From: Pseudomonadota bacterium
Lineage (GTDB): Bacteria > Pseudomonadota > Alphaproteobacteria > Sphingomonadales > Sphingomonadaceae
DNA length: 48,251 bases
Assembly: GCA_023445495.1 (NCBI GenBank)
Contig: JAEXLC010000004.1
Location: 1-48,251 of the forward strand
Reading direction: 5' to 3'
Shown here: in pieces, positions 31,780 to 39,812 of the stretch
Layout of the letters: every line of letters starts with the position of its first letter
Position numbering within the stretch: position 1 is the first letter of the stretch
The notes under the pieces: model-generated
The model's input: the letters and a program-made list of their open reading frames with translations, nothing else
What the model was told of the DNA's origin: nothing
Database searches by the model: none
Position numbers and translations under genes: made by a program

Positions 31780-31990
31780 CAAACTGCGCCTACCCCTTGT
31801 AATGCAAGTGACAAAGCCGGCTCGGGCGCCTAGCAAAACTCCTGTCGAAACGCAGGCGAAAGGCCGTGGTTCGGGGAGGCTCCAAGCCCCGCTCGTAGGC
31901 AAGTACGAGTGTGTGGGCTGGGCCTGACAAAGGGGGCTGACGAGCATTCGTCACGCAGGCGCCCGGATCGGAAACGGTCCGGGCGTTTGC
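31780..31990 (+). ncRNA. Candidate structured non-coding RNA ending in a terminator
   Basis: No coding frame of quality lies here. Reading the plus strand, successive hairpins are possible: CCTG/CAGG with a GAAA-containing loop, CGGGG/CCCCG, CTCGTA-GGCAAG-TACGAG, and GACGA-GCAT-TCGTC. The series closes with CGCCCGGA/TCCGGGCG (31960-31985), then TTTGCCGTTT. The terminator is directed on the plus strand, yet both neighbouring protein genes run on the minus strand, so it must end a separate transcript. I compared it by eye with 6S, SRP, RNase P and tmRNA and found none of their hallmark motifs. The 5' end is a guess. Confidence 0.45.
31960..31990 (+). terminator. Plus-strand terminator with no coding gene upstream
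   Basis: CGCCCGGA and TCCGGGCG form an 8-bp stem around TCGGAAACGG, which itself can pair further; TTTGCCGTTT follows. On the minus strand the flank is not T-rich. Confidence 0.7.
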
Positions 31991-32019
31991 CGTTTCAGAG
32001 CCCCAGGAACCTCACCAGT

Positions 32020-32385
32020 TCAGCGCAGCGCCGAAAGCGGCCGCCATTCCGCCTGCTGTTCCGGCGTAGGCAGGTTCATGATGTGATTGACCACGCCCGG
32101 ATGCAGCTGCTCCAGGAACTGCAGCCCGGCGGCATCGCGATTGCTCCACACCACCCGGGCGGGAAGCGGCTTGAAACCGGGAAGGCGCACCACCGTCTCC
32201 ATCCCCGGCGCAAGCAGAAAGCCGGTCTCGATCCGGCAGCCCAGCCGCGAGATCTCGACGAGCCGCACATCCTGGAAGCAGAAGCGCGATTCCTTCACCG
32301 CAACCGCCACGGATACCGGCCAGCGCATCGCCTCGCGCCGGTCCACGCCCTGGGTAATCTTCAATCCTCTACGATCGCCACGCAT
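32020..32385 (-). CDS. PilZ domain protein
   Basis: The product is 121 residues, a single PilZ domain. The c-di-GMP-binding arginine motif is R17-x3-R21 (DRREAMRWPV), and the second motif reads EISRLG (44-49), with Glu where Asp or Asn is usual. The middle carries strands RLVEISRLGCRIETGFLL and LPARVVWSNRDAAGLQFLEQ. It could bind c-di-GMP and pass the signal to a partner. It lies 24 bp after tadG on the same strand, so control of Tad pilus or envelope protein export is a reasonable inference. It has no output domain of its own. Confidence 0.85.
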   Translation of the reverse strand: MRGDRRGLKITQGVDRREAMRWPVSVAVAVKESRFCFQDVRLVEISRLGCRIETGFLLAPGMETVVRLPGFKPLPARVVWSNRDAAGLQFLEQLHPGVVNHIMNLPTPEQQAEWRPLSALR

Positions 32386-32409
32386 CTTCAGACCCCATGC
32401 TCACTCCCC

Positions 32410-34068
32410 TCACCCAACCAATATCGGCTTGCCGCACCGCAGGCCGTTCACGCGCACATCCGCCTGGCCGACATTCACGCCGAGCAGGCCGGTAAGATCG
32501 CTCAGAACCGAATCCAGGGGGGCCGCCGCCCCCTGCAGCACCGTCCCCACCGCCGAAGTCACCAGCGAGAGATTGACGCCAAGCCCGAGCGAACCGGCCT
32601 GGAGATCGATGTCACGGACCAGCGATACCGCGACGCCCCCGGCCAGATCGTTCGTCGAAACGGTGCGCGTCTTGCCGGCGGCGATCTCGGACGCGGTGAA
32701 GCTGACCTGTTGCGGGGTGGCCCCGCCCAGCTTGATGTTCGATTCGCCGGTGACCTCCGCCAGTCCGAGCAGCTTGACCAGCGACGCGCGCCGGGGCGCG
32801 ACCGGTGTGCTGAAATTGCCGAGCGCGGCAGTATCGACATCGCCGATCGCGACCTGCCCCACTGCCGTGGTGACGTTCAGGCTCACCGTGGCGGTGGATG
32901 GCGTGGGGCAGGAAACGCTGCGGAGCGACGCCTCCGCGGTGGCGAGCTCGACGAACAGCGGCAAGCGGACCTGGGCCGCGGAGAGCAATCCCGATCCACC
33001 CACCTTCGCGTCGACATAGAGCCGGGACTGCGCGGTGTGCAGCTTGACGCTCTGGTCCTTCGCGACGGTGAGCCAGGGCGATTGCGCCGCCCGCTCGCCG
33101 ATCGCGAGCGTCACCCTGGTCGATGCGACGCCGGGGATGTTCGCGCCCAGATCGAGATCGACCTGACGCTTGCCGGTGGCGATCTCGAGCATTTCGCGGA
33201 CCAGCGCGTAGCTGTCCGCCTTGATCGGCCGCACCGGGTCGCTCTGAGTCTCGCCGGATAGTGGGCCGAGATCGATGATCTTCGAAAGCTGCACCGTGAC
33301 CGGGGGGACCCGCGCCGAGAGCGCGCGAAGTGCGGTTTGGGCTGCCGAATTGCTCGTCGCAGCGGCCATCGCAGCCAATGCCTTGGGCAGCGGCACCTGC
33401 GTGGCCAGCGTCTCGCCAAAGGTCAGCCCCTGGAGATTGGCCTGGGTCCGCAGCGCATCGACATAGGCGAGGATGTCGATATCGGCATTGACCAGCCCCT
33501 GCGAGTCCATCGCGGTGAGATTGAGCTCGGTTCCCGCCAGGCCGGACAGGAGCTGCCCCGGCAAGCCGCCGCCCACCGAGGCCAGGCGCGATCCGATCGA
33601 GAAGGACGCCAGGTCGACGCGCGCGGCCATCGCCGTCACCGACACCCGAGCGGTCGGCCTGCCGGTCAGGAACTTGCCGAAGAACAACGGCACGTCGCGC
33701 CCGACGATGAGGCGCACGGCGTTCCCGCCACTGCCCGACGCGACAAAGCGCGCGGCGGGCGCGATGCTGCTGTCGGGCGAATAGGCACCCTGTTCCAGCT
33801 TCTCGATGCTCGCGTCGCCGGCCTGGTTCGCCGCCATCGCCGAACGCGCCGCCGCATCCGCCCCCTGGCTGTTCGCAGCACTCAGCGCGGCGGCATCCGC
33901 TACCCCCTGCAGGCGCCGCTTCTCGAGATAGAGCGATCCGGTATCGACCGCGAAGGCAGCCGAGCCGGCGAGCATCACGAAACCGCCGGCGAAGATCATG
34001 GCGATGTTGCCGCGGCGATCCACCGCCAGTTCGTGCAGGAAGGACGGAATGCGCATCGCCAGCCTCAT
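32410..34068 (-). CDS. tadG: TadG-like pilus assembly protein
   Basis: The product is 552 residues. The N-terminal TadG module has RRGNIAMIFAGGFVMLAGSA (membrane anchor, about 19-41) followed by VDTGSLYLEKRRLQGVADAAALSAAN, the classic TadG/Flp-pilus sequence. The long remainder is periplasmic and beta-rich with a TadG C-terminal-like domain and few cysteines (RSVSCPTPST, NGLRCGKP). TadG proteins are minor components linked to Flp/Tad adhesive pili. The start overlaps tadE by four bases (ATGA). The core tad ATPase and secretin genes are not in this window. Confidence 0.87.
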   Translation of the reverse strand: MRLAMRIPSFLHELAVDRRGNIAMIFAGGFVMLAGSAAFAVDTGSLYLEKRRLQGVADAAALSAANSQGADAAARSAMAANQAGDASIEKLEQGAYSPDSSIAPAARFVASGSGGNAVRLIVGRDVPLFFGKFLTGRPTARVSVTAMAARVDLASFSIGSRLASVGGGLPGQLLSGLAGTELNLTAMDSQGLVNADIDILAYVDALRTQANLQGLTFGETLATQVPLPKALAAMAAATSNSAAQTALRALSARVPPVTVQLSKIIDLGPLSGETQSDPVRPIKADSYALVREMLEIATGKRQVDLDLGANIPGVASTRVTLAIGERAAQSPWLTVAKDQSVKLHTAQSRLYVDAKVGGSGLLSAAQVRLPLFVELATAEASLRSVSCPTPSTATVSLNVTTAVGQVAIGDVDTAALGNFSTPVAPRRASLVKLLGLAEVTGESNIKLGGATPQQVSFTASEIAAGKTRTVSTNDLAGGVAVSLVRDIDLQAGSLGLGVNLSLVTSAVGTVLQGAAAPLDSVLSDLTGLLGVNVGQADVRVNGLRCGKPILVG

Positions 34069-34514
34069 GGCGCCGACAGCGTCACCGTGGCGCTGCGCTC
34101 GATCACCTTGCCCGGCGGCGGCACGAGCTTGATCGAGAGCAGCGGATCGTTCGACGCATCGTAGGAAAGCCGCACCGTGATCGTCTTGCCGTCGTCATCG
34201 ATGAGCGTGTTCATCTGTTCCGGCCGCAACGCCCCGGTCTTGCGGATATTGGCGTCGAGCGCGGGCCTGCCCAGGGCCGCGCGCTCGGTGGGATCCAGTC
34301 CGCCAACCGCCGCGCGCGCCGCTTCGTTGGCGGCCTGCTGGACGCTATGCGCACAGAGGAACCAGCCGCCATAGGTGACGATGCCGCTGACCAGCAGGAG
34401 CAATATCGGCAGCGAGAAGGCCATCTCGATCGCCGCCGCACCGCGCCGGTGCCACCATAGCCGCCGGCTGGTGCGGACCAGCTCTGAGACGGAAAAGGAC
34501 GGACGCGGGAACAT
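34065..34514 (-). CDS. tadE: TadE family pseudopilin-like protein
   Basis: The product is 149 residues. The TadE motif RRGAAAIEMAFSLPILLLLV (about 23-42) gives a prepilin-like positively charged lead, a glutamate at position 30 and a hydrophobic helix. It continues GWFLCAHSVQQAANEAARAA, as in TadE minor pseudopilins that a prepilin peptidase processes. The C-terminal part is beta-rich and extracytoplasmic. I chose ATG 34514 over a TTG at 34544 because it gives the shorter natural lead. It is the first gene of tadE-tadG-pilZ and diverges from the Phd-PAS gene across 288 bp. Confidence 0.87.
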   Translation of the reverse strand: MFPRPSFSVSELVRTSRRLWWHRRGAAAIEMAFSLPILLLLVSGIVTYGGWFLCAHSVQQAANEAARAAVGGLDPTERAALGRPALDANIRKTGALRPEQMNTLIDDDGKTITVRLSYDASNDPLLSIKLVPPPGKVIERSATVTLSAP

Positions 34515-34665
34515 GCGTATCTTTTCGCATGGCACGGCTTCCAAATTGCTTGCGCAGCACCGAGCCTGATATTCGTATTTTCAGTAAAGATCGCTCGTGT
34601 CCAATGCCGCCCGGAACCCCCGGATTTCCGGTGATACTCTTGATTTTTCGCTCCATTTTCGACGC

Positions 34666-34799
34666 AGCGCGACTTGATTTACGTTAACGGTGCTATATTC
34701 TCTCCGTAGAAAACACTTTGGTCAAAATACGTAATTGCTCGAACTTGTCGCGACCGAGCCGTAACAACTGCCGACGCCCGAAAACATTCGAGAGTTTTC
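34666..34799 (+). promoter_or_regulatory. Promoter and GAAAAC-box operator of the Phd-PAS gene
   Basis: ACTTGA and TATATT are spaced 16 bases apart, a fair sigma-70-like pair on the plus strand. Downstream, GAAAAC occurs at 34709-34714 and again at 34780-34785, where it pairs with GTTTTC (34794-34799) across 8 bases. The dyad ends 3 bp before the ATG. Phd-type domains bind short palindromes near their own promoter, so autoregulation is a natural guess. This strip is visibly richer in A and T than the coding regions around it. Confidence 0.45.
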
Positions 34800-34802
34800 T
34801 GT

Positions 34803-35702
34803 ATGCAAAGACCATCGGCTCAGACCGTTTCCTCCGCTGAACTTACGCGCAATTTCGCGTATTGGCAGGACAGGGCCATGCATGGCCCGGTGACCATTAC
34901 CTATCACGGCCGCCCGCGCTACGTGCTCCTCGCGGCGGAGAGCTGGGATGCCGAGCAGGCGCTCATCGAACGCGACACCACGCAGCGCGATCTCGAATAC
35001 CAGTTCCTCGTCGAGCATATGGATGGCGGGCTGCTGGTCATCGATCCCGAGCTGAAGATCACCGATGCTTCCAGCGCCGCCGCGATGATCCTCGGACGGA
35101 CGCCCGCCGCGCTGGTCGGCACCTCGGTCGCCGACGCGCTGCCCGCCACCACCCATTCCACGCTGCTTTCCAGCCTGCGCCACGTCCTTCGCAGCGGCGA
35201 GCAGGCGCAGTTCGAGCTGGCGCTCGACGAGGAGAATGGCACGCGGCTGCGCGTACGCGCCGTGCCCTGGGTGGAGGGCCTCGCGCTGCTTGTCCGCGTC
35301 AGCTACGAGGGCGACGAGGAAGCACGGCTTGCCGAGCAGACGGCGCTCGAGAAGGCGCGGGTCGCGCATGGCCGGATCGAGGTGATCCGCCTTACCGTGC
35401 GCGGCACGGTGACGATGGTGGAGCCCGAATTCGCCCGGCTGGTCGGCCTGCCGCGCGACCGGATCCTCGGGCTGCGCTTCGTCGACCTGCTGGCGGTGCG
35501 CGACCGGACGATCGCGCGGGATGCGATCGAACGCGTGCTCAGCGGGCGTTCAGAGGCCGAGGCCTTCGACACCAGGCTCCTGTGCGGCGGCGCCGAGGAG
35601 ATCGGCGCGCGCATCTCGATCGCGCCGCTGGCAAGCGGCTATGCGGTCGGCGGCGCAGTGGTGATCGTCACGCTCGATCCGGGGACCGAGGCGACTCAGT
35701 AG
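34803..35702 (+). CDS. Phd-antitoxin-like DNA-binding domain fused to two PAS domains
   Basis: The product is 299 residues. Residues 7-50 (VSSAELTRNFAYWQDRAMHG, then PVTITYHGRPRYVLLAAESW) follow the Phd/YefM antitoxin fold: a SAxELRxN-like helix, a PVxITxHGRP strand and a xVLLAxxxW strand. Residues 64-168 read as one PAS domain (FLVEHMDGGLLVIDPELKIT, ASSAAAMILGRTPAALVG). After a helical linker (170-190), residues 190-292 form a second PAS (RGTVTMVEPEFARLVGLPRD, RILGLRFVDLLAVRD). There is no toxin gene, kinase or GGDEF part. It is best read as a one-component regulator whose DNA binding uses an antitoxin fold and whose sensing uses PAS. Cofactor residues cannot be assigned. It ends 7 bp inside the convergent membrane-protein gene. 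Confidence 0.8.
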   Translation: MQRPSAQTVSSAELTRNFAYWQDRAMHGPVTITYHGRPRYVLLAAESWDAEQALIERDTTQRDLEYQFLVEHMDGGLLVIDPELKITDASSAAAMILGRTPAALVGTSVADALPATTHSTLLSSLRHVLRSGEQAQFELALDEENGTRLRVRAVPWVEGLALLVRVSYEGDEEARLAEQTALEKARVAHGRIEVIRLTVRGTVTMVEPEFARLVGLPRDRILGLRFVDLLAVRDRTIARDAIERVLSGRSEAEAFDTRLLCGGAEEIGARISIAPLASGYAVGGAVVIVTLDPGTEATQ

Positions 35703-36385
35703 CAGGACGGGCGTTTGAGCGCGGCGGTGCGCGATACGGCGCGCTTGAACGTATCGACTACCTGATTGGTCAGCTCGTCCGGGCGGCGGGTCATCCCGGT
35801 GAGGCGGCCGCAGGACAGGGTGACTCCCGCCCAGGTCACCGCCCAGCCGATGCGGGGGCGCTCGATGCTGCTCCCCTCCAGCGTGACATTGCCGTGGATC
35901 TCCGCCGGCGCGCCGGCATCGATGCGGTCCCGGGCCGCCTGGTTGAGGCGATCGGCCCAGCCGCCGTCCCCGCCCGCGCCGGGCTGCAGGTCGATGCGGG
36001 CGGGCGCGGCCGCGCGGCGCAGGCGCGGGTCGACAACTTGATCCTCGGGCTGGACCACGCCCTTGGGTCGCGCGCCCATGGCGGCGGACACCATGTCACC
36101 CACCTGCCGCACCCCCGACACGTCGCTGCGCACCGCGACGCCGAGCAGCACCGCGATCATGCCGAGGATCAGCGTGATGCGGACGAGGTTGGGAATGGTG
36201 AGCCGGGTCAGGACCAGCACCGAGATGCACAGCGAGGCGATCAGCGCGATATTGGCATAGCCGCCCGGCGTGAACCCCGGCGCGTTCACCCAGACGAGCG
36301 CACCGGCGATCTGGCAGGCCGAGACCAGCGCGGCCAGCAGGCCTGCACTACTGAAGCTCGGCATGGTGTTCGTCGAAGCCTGCAT
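35696..36385 (-). CDS. Membrane protein of unknown function, three helices plus soluble tail
   Basis: The product is 229 residues. Hydrophobic helices are at about 14-34, 43-61 and 69-87; the remaining 140 residues are soluble (DRLNQAARDRIDAG, GNVTLEGSSIERPRIGWAVT) with two cysteines near the end (TLSCGRLTG, KRPSCY). I know no family. The ATG at 36385 has GAGAAG just upstream, a short but usable spacing. The 3' end overlaps the Phd-PAS gene by 7 bp on the other strand. A terminator of the upstream TonB receptor gene separates it from that gene, so it has its own promoter. Confidence 0.65.
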   Translation of the reverse strand: MQASTNTMPSFSSAGLLAALVSACQIAGALVWVNAPGFTPGGYANIALIASLCISVLVLTRLTIPNLVRITLILGMIAVLLGVAVRSDVSGVRQVGDMVSAAMGARPKGVVQPEDQVVDPRLRRAAAPARIDLQPGAGGDGGWADRLNQAARDRIDAGAPAEIHGNVTLEGSSIERPRIGWAVTWAGVTLSCGRLTGMTRRPDELTNQVVDTFKRAVSRTAALKRPSCY

Positions 36386-36463
36386 GATCTTCTCAATGTA
36401 GAAGATCGCAATAGTTCGCCCCGGTTAATACCGGGCAAATCCCCCGTAATGAATAGATAAAAG

Positions 36464-36493
36464 AAGGGAGGCGGTGCGGGCGCCGCCTCCCTT
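36464..36493 (-). terminator. Terminator of the TonB-dependent receptor gene
   Basis: AAGGGAGGCGG and CCGCCTCCCTT form an 11-bp stem with an 8-base loop; on the minus strand TTCTTTTATC follows. Confidence 0.8.
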
Positions 36494-36536
36494 CCCCAAC
36501 CTCCCCCGGCCATGGCAGGAGGTCAGTCTCGCAAGG

Positions 36537-39038
36537 TCAGAAGCTCTTGCTGATTGTCAGGCCGTAAGTCCTGGGGTCGCCGGGCTGGCCGACGATCAGG
36601 CCGGTGCTGCCCGACTGGACCGAGAGCAGCTCGAAATACTGCTTGTCGAACACGTTGCGGACCCAGCCATAGATATTGAGGTCCGCGCGCCGCCAGCCGA
36701 GGCGGACGTTCGACAGCGAATAGGCGTCGACCCAGGTATATGCCGAGGGCGACGGGTTGGACGAGAATTTCGAGCGCCAGTTGCCGTCATAGCCGAGATA
36801 GACCGTGCCATCGCCGGCCGGCTGGCGGATCTCGCCGCCCCAGCTCAGCGACCATTTCGAGATGCCCGGCAGCACCTGGCCCGAAATATCGCAATAAGCG
36901 GGGCTGCGGCCGCCCGGCGTGCCCGCCGGATCGGTGACGCCGCCCGGTGCCGTCGCGGTGCCGCCGGAGAGCTCGGGCGGGCACGGCGCATTCTTGAAAT
37001 CGGCGTACTTCGCGTCGGTATAGGCGCCGTTGAAGTAGAAATTGGCGTTCCGGCTCGGACGGGCCGAGAGATCCCACTCAAAGCCCTTCACCCGCACCTT
37101 GCCGGCATTGGCGAGATAGCCGCGGATCACGTTGATCGCGTTGTTGTTCACCGTCGCCTGATAGTCGCGGATCTCGGTCCAGAAGGCGGCGGTGTTGAAG
37201 GTGACCTTGCGATCGAAGAGCTGGGTCTTCAGGCCGATCTCGAAATGATCGACCTTCTCCGGCTTCACCGTCTGGGTTGAGAGATCGACGCCGGTGCTGG
37301 TCGAGTTTAGCGGCAGGCCCGAGAGGTTGATGCCGCCCGACTTGAAGCTGCGCGCATAGGTCGCATAGGCGTGGACGTCCGGCGTGAAGTCGTACGACAG
37401 GGTGATGTCGCCCGAGACGTTCCAGTCGCTGAACTTCGGGCTATAGCGCTGCGGGGCCAGGGTGTTCAGCTGGTCCGCGGTCGCCGTGCCGTTGGCGAGC
37501 AGCGCGGCGACATTGTCCGCCGTCGCGACGAAATTGTAGCGCGCATTGTGGATGCTGACGACCGACTCGTAGAAGCCGGACTTCTTGTCATAGTTCAGGC
37601 GCAGGCCCGGCTGGATATGGAAGCCGTCCACGGGCTCCCAGTTGAGCTTGCCGAACAGCGCGAAGCTGGTGTTGTCGAAATTGATCGTGTTGGTCGAGGT
37701 CAGCCCGTTCAGCACCAACGGGTTGCAGGCGGCGGCCGTCGCCGTCGCGCAGCCGGTCGCGCCGATCGGGACATTGCCCGGGTTGAGCAGCCAACGGCTA
37801 GCCGCCGAGCCCTGGACCTGCGAGCCCTGGGTGTCGATCGTCTGGTGGAAGAAGAAAGCGCCGACCGTGTAATCGAGCCGGCCGTCGCCGTTCGAGCTGA
37901 GGCGCAGTTCCTGGCTGAACTGCTTCTGCTGCGACGGGTTCTGCGAAACGGTGGTCACCGGCAAACCGATGAAATCGCGGTCGTTCTTCGGCTGCCAGTC
38001 CCAATAGCGCCACGCCGAGACCGAGGTCAGCGTCGCCGGGCCGAGATTCCAGTTGGCGACCAGCGATGCACCGCCGATTTCCTGGCGCGAGTTGATCTGG
38101 GCATCGAGATCGACCTTGCGATCGAACGGATCGGTGCTGGCCGGCGCATAGCCGAACGCGGCCGCCAGCGCGGTATACTGGCGGGAAACCGGCCGCTGGG
38201 TGGCGCCGACCCGGGCATAATATTGCACGCAGCACAGCGGGTTCTGCAGGTTCCAGTCGCCCGCCAGGGTGAAATCGAGATCGTCGTTCACCTTCCACAG
38301 AAGCTGGCCGCGGAAGCTGCTGGTGCGCTGCTTGTGGAGGTCCTCGCCGGTGCGGACATTCTCGATCGTGCCCTCACGACTGGTGAGCGCGCTGGAGATG
38401 CGGATCGCGAGCTTGTCGCTGAGCGGCCCCGAGACCGACGCCTTGGCGGAGATCAGGTCGTAATTGCCGACGCTCAGCTCGACCTTAGTCTCGGGCGTGA
38501 AGCTGGGCGCGCGGGTGGTGATGTTGATCGCGCCGGCCGTGGTGTTCTTGCCGTAGAGCGTGCCCTGGGGGCCGCGCAGCACTTCCACCCGCTCGACATC
38601 GACGAAGTCGAAGGTCGAGGCGCCGATCCGGCCGATATAGACCTGGTCGAGATAGAAGCCGACGCCCTGCTCGATACCGTCATTGGTGAGGCCGAACGGG
38701 GCGCCCAAGCCACGGATGTTGATCGCCGAATTGCGCGGGTTGCTCGAATAGAACTGCACCGCGGGCAGCGAGGTCTGCAGCCGGTTGAGGTTGGTCGCGC
38801 CGGTATTCTCGATCGTCGAGCCGCCGATCACCGACATGGCGATCGGCACGTCCTGCGCCTTTTCCTCGCGACGGCGGGCCGTGACGACGATCTCGCCGCC
38901 ATCCTGCGGCTTCGCCTTTTCCTGCTCGTCCGCGCCGGCATTGGCAGCGGCGGGCGCCGGATCGTCACGCAGGGCGCCGGCGACAGGCGCCGGTGCGGTA
39001 CTGGCTAGGAGCAGCAGTGAAAGCGAAGCAAGGCTCAT
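36537..39038 (-). CDS. TonB-dependent outer-membrane receptor
   Basis: The product is 833 residues. A signal peptide (1-21) and an Ala/Pro/Glu-rich spacer lead to the TonB-box-like GEIVVTARRREE, then the plug (about 60-165: AQDVPIAMSVIGGSTIENTG, VEVLRGPQGTLYGKNTTAGA). The barrel follows and ends in a typical phenylalanine (GLTISKSF). It would import an iron chelate, sugar or other large substrate across the outer membrane; the sequence resembles the sphingomonad family of TonB receptors often tied to polyphenol or sugar use, but the ligand is unknown. A cysteine pair (NPLCCVQYYA) lies in a surface loop. The ATG at 39038 has AGGGGA upstream. No transporter or sigma/anti-sigma gene is beside it. 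Confidence 0.93.
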   Translation of the reverse strand: MSLASLSLLLLASTAPAPVAGALRDDPAPAAANAGADEQEKAKPQDGGEIVVTARRREEKAQDVPIAMSVIGGSTIENTGATNLNRLQTSLPAVQFYSSNPRNSAINIRGLGAPFGLTNDGIEQGVGFYLDQVYIGRIGASTFDFVDVERVEVLRGPQGTLYGKNTTAGAINITTRAPSFTPETKVELSVGNYDLISAKASVSGPLSDKLAIRISSALTSREGTIENVRTGEDLHKQRTSSFRGQLLWKVNDDLDFTLAGDWNLQNPLCCVQYYARVGATQRPVSRQYTALAAAFGYAPASTDPFDRKVDLDAQINSRQEIGGASLVANWNLGPATLTSVSAWRYWDWQPKNDRDFIGLPVTTVSQNPSQQKQFSQELRLSSNGDGRLDYTVGAFFFHQTIDTQGSQVQGSAASRWLLNPGNVPIGATGCATATAAACNPLVLNGLTSTNTINFDNTSFALFGKLNWEPVDGFHIQPGLRLNYDKKSGFYESVVSIHNARYNFVATADNVAALLANGTATADQLNTLAPQRYSPKFSDWNVSGDITLSYDFTPDVHAYATYARSFKSGGINLSGLPLNSTSTGVDLSTQTVKPEKVDHFEIGLKTQLFDRKVTFNTAAFWTEIRDYQATVNNNAINVIRGYLANAGKVRVKGFEWDLSARPSRNANFYFNGAYTDAKYADFKNAPCPPELSGGTATAPGGVTDPAGTPGGRSPAYCDISGQVLPGISKWSLSWGGEIRQPAGDGTVYLGYDGNWRSKFSSNPSPSAYTWVDAYSLSNVRLGWRRADLNIYGWVRNVFDKQYFELLSVQSGSTGLIVGQPGDPRTYGLTISKSF

Positions 39039-39195
39039 CAAATATCCCCTCTGGCCGTGTTGCGCTTAATCTCCACTCGATTGGGGGATATTAGCGAGCA
39101 AGGAGATGTTTAGCGAGACCTAGCCTGAGTTGGCCGGCGCTTTCGGAGCTCGTTTCGCCGCACCTTGAAAGGCCAAATCTCCAACACAATCTGTA

Positions 39196-39290
39196 TCAAG
39201 CGGCGCCGTAACGGGCCGCGGAAACCACGGCGTTGCGGGCATCCGGGCGCCGCCAAGTTCATCAATTCGCTCAAGAATAGAGGTCTTGAT
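39196..39290 (+). promoter_or_regulatory. Structured 5' leader of the small heat-shock gene, ROSE-like thermometer candidate
   Basis: GCGGCGCC (39200-39207) pairs with GGCGCCGC (39246-39253), enclosing a second hairpin GCCGCGG-AAA-CCACGGC with one mismatch. Next to the start codon TCAAG/CTTGA can close a weak hairpin whose loop holds the AGAGG ribosome site. Several hairpins with the last one masking the Shine-Dalgarno sequence is the ROSE design found before alphaproteobacterial small heat-shock genes. I do not see the exact conserved UUGCU of classical ROSE. Confidence 0.45.
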
Positions 39291-39761
39291 ATGCGCCAGT
39301 TCGATTTCACTCCGTTCCGCCGCTCGACCATCGGGTTCGACCGGCTGTTCGACCTGCTTGAGGCCAGTGCCCGCCAGCAGGCTTCCGAGAATTATCCCCC
39401 GTTCAACCTCGAGCGCGTCGCCGAAGACCGCTACCGGATCACGATCGCCGTCGCCGGCTTCAAGGCTGACGAGATCGACATCACCGCCCAGCAGAACCTG
39501 CTGCTGGTAGCCGGCCGCAAGCGCGAGGAGAACGAGAACAACCAGGGCGCATATCTGCACCTGGGCATCGCCACCCGCAGCTTCGAGCGCCGCTTCGAGC
39601 TGGCCGACTTCGTCCGCGTCGAGCGCGCCGACCTTGCCGACGGACTGCTCGTGATCGAGCTGGTCCGTGAAGTGCCCGAGGCGATGAAGCCCAAGAAGAT
39701 CGCGGTGAACGGCGGCACCCAGCCGAGCCCGATCGAGCATCGCGAGGCCGATGCCGCATAA
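39291..39761 (+). CDS. Small heat-shock protein (Hsp20/IbpA type)
   Basis: The product is 156 residues. It should hold unfolded proteins in oligomers until refolding. The N-terminal arm RQFDFTPFRRSTIGFDRLFD is IbpA-like. The alpha-crystallin domain spans about 35-130 (YPPFNLERVAEDRYRITIAV, FKADEIDITAQQNLLLVAGR, LGIATRSFERRFELADFVRV). The C-terminal motif KPKKIAVN holds an I-x-V/I-like anchor. AGAGG precedes the ATG. The gene stands alone, with a structured leader and a terminator after it. Confidence 0.93.
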   Translation: MRQFDFTPFRRSTIGFDRLFDLLEASARQQASENYPPFNLERVAEDRYRITIAVAGFKADEIDITAQQNLLLVAGRKREENENNQGAYLHLGIATRSFERRFELADFVRVERADLADGLLVIELVREVPEAMKPKKIAVNGGTQPSPIEHREADAA

Positions 39762-39812
39762 CTGACCCACCACGGCTAGCGACGTCTTCCTCCCTTTGGA
39801 CGTCGCGGCGGG

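Noticed and set aside
31800..31990. c-di-GMP, cobalamin or other known riboswitch
   Set aside because: A GCAAAAC...GAAA...AGGCC run looks faintly like the c-di-GMP-I motif, but its core GGACGCAAAGCC is missing and no plus-strand gene follows.
34803..34950. A toxin-antitoxin module around the Phd-like domain
   Set aside because: No toxin-sized gene (Doc, RelE or YoeB type) lies on either side; the domain is continuous with PAS domains.
37371..39008. 545-residue plus-strand frame across the TonB receptor
   Set aside because: Antisense to the receptor, without signal peptide or known motif.
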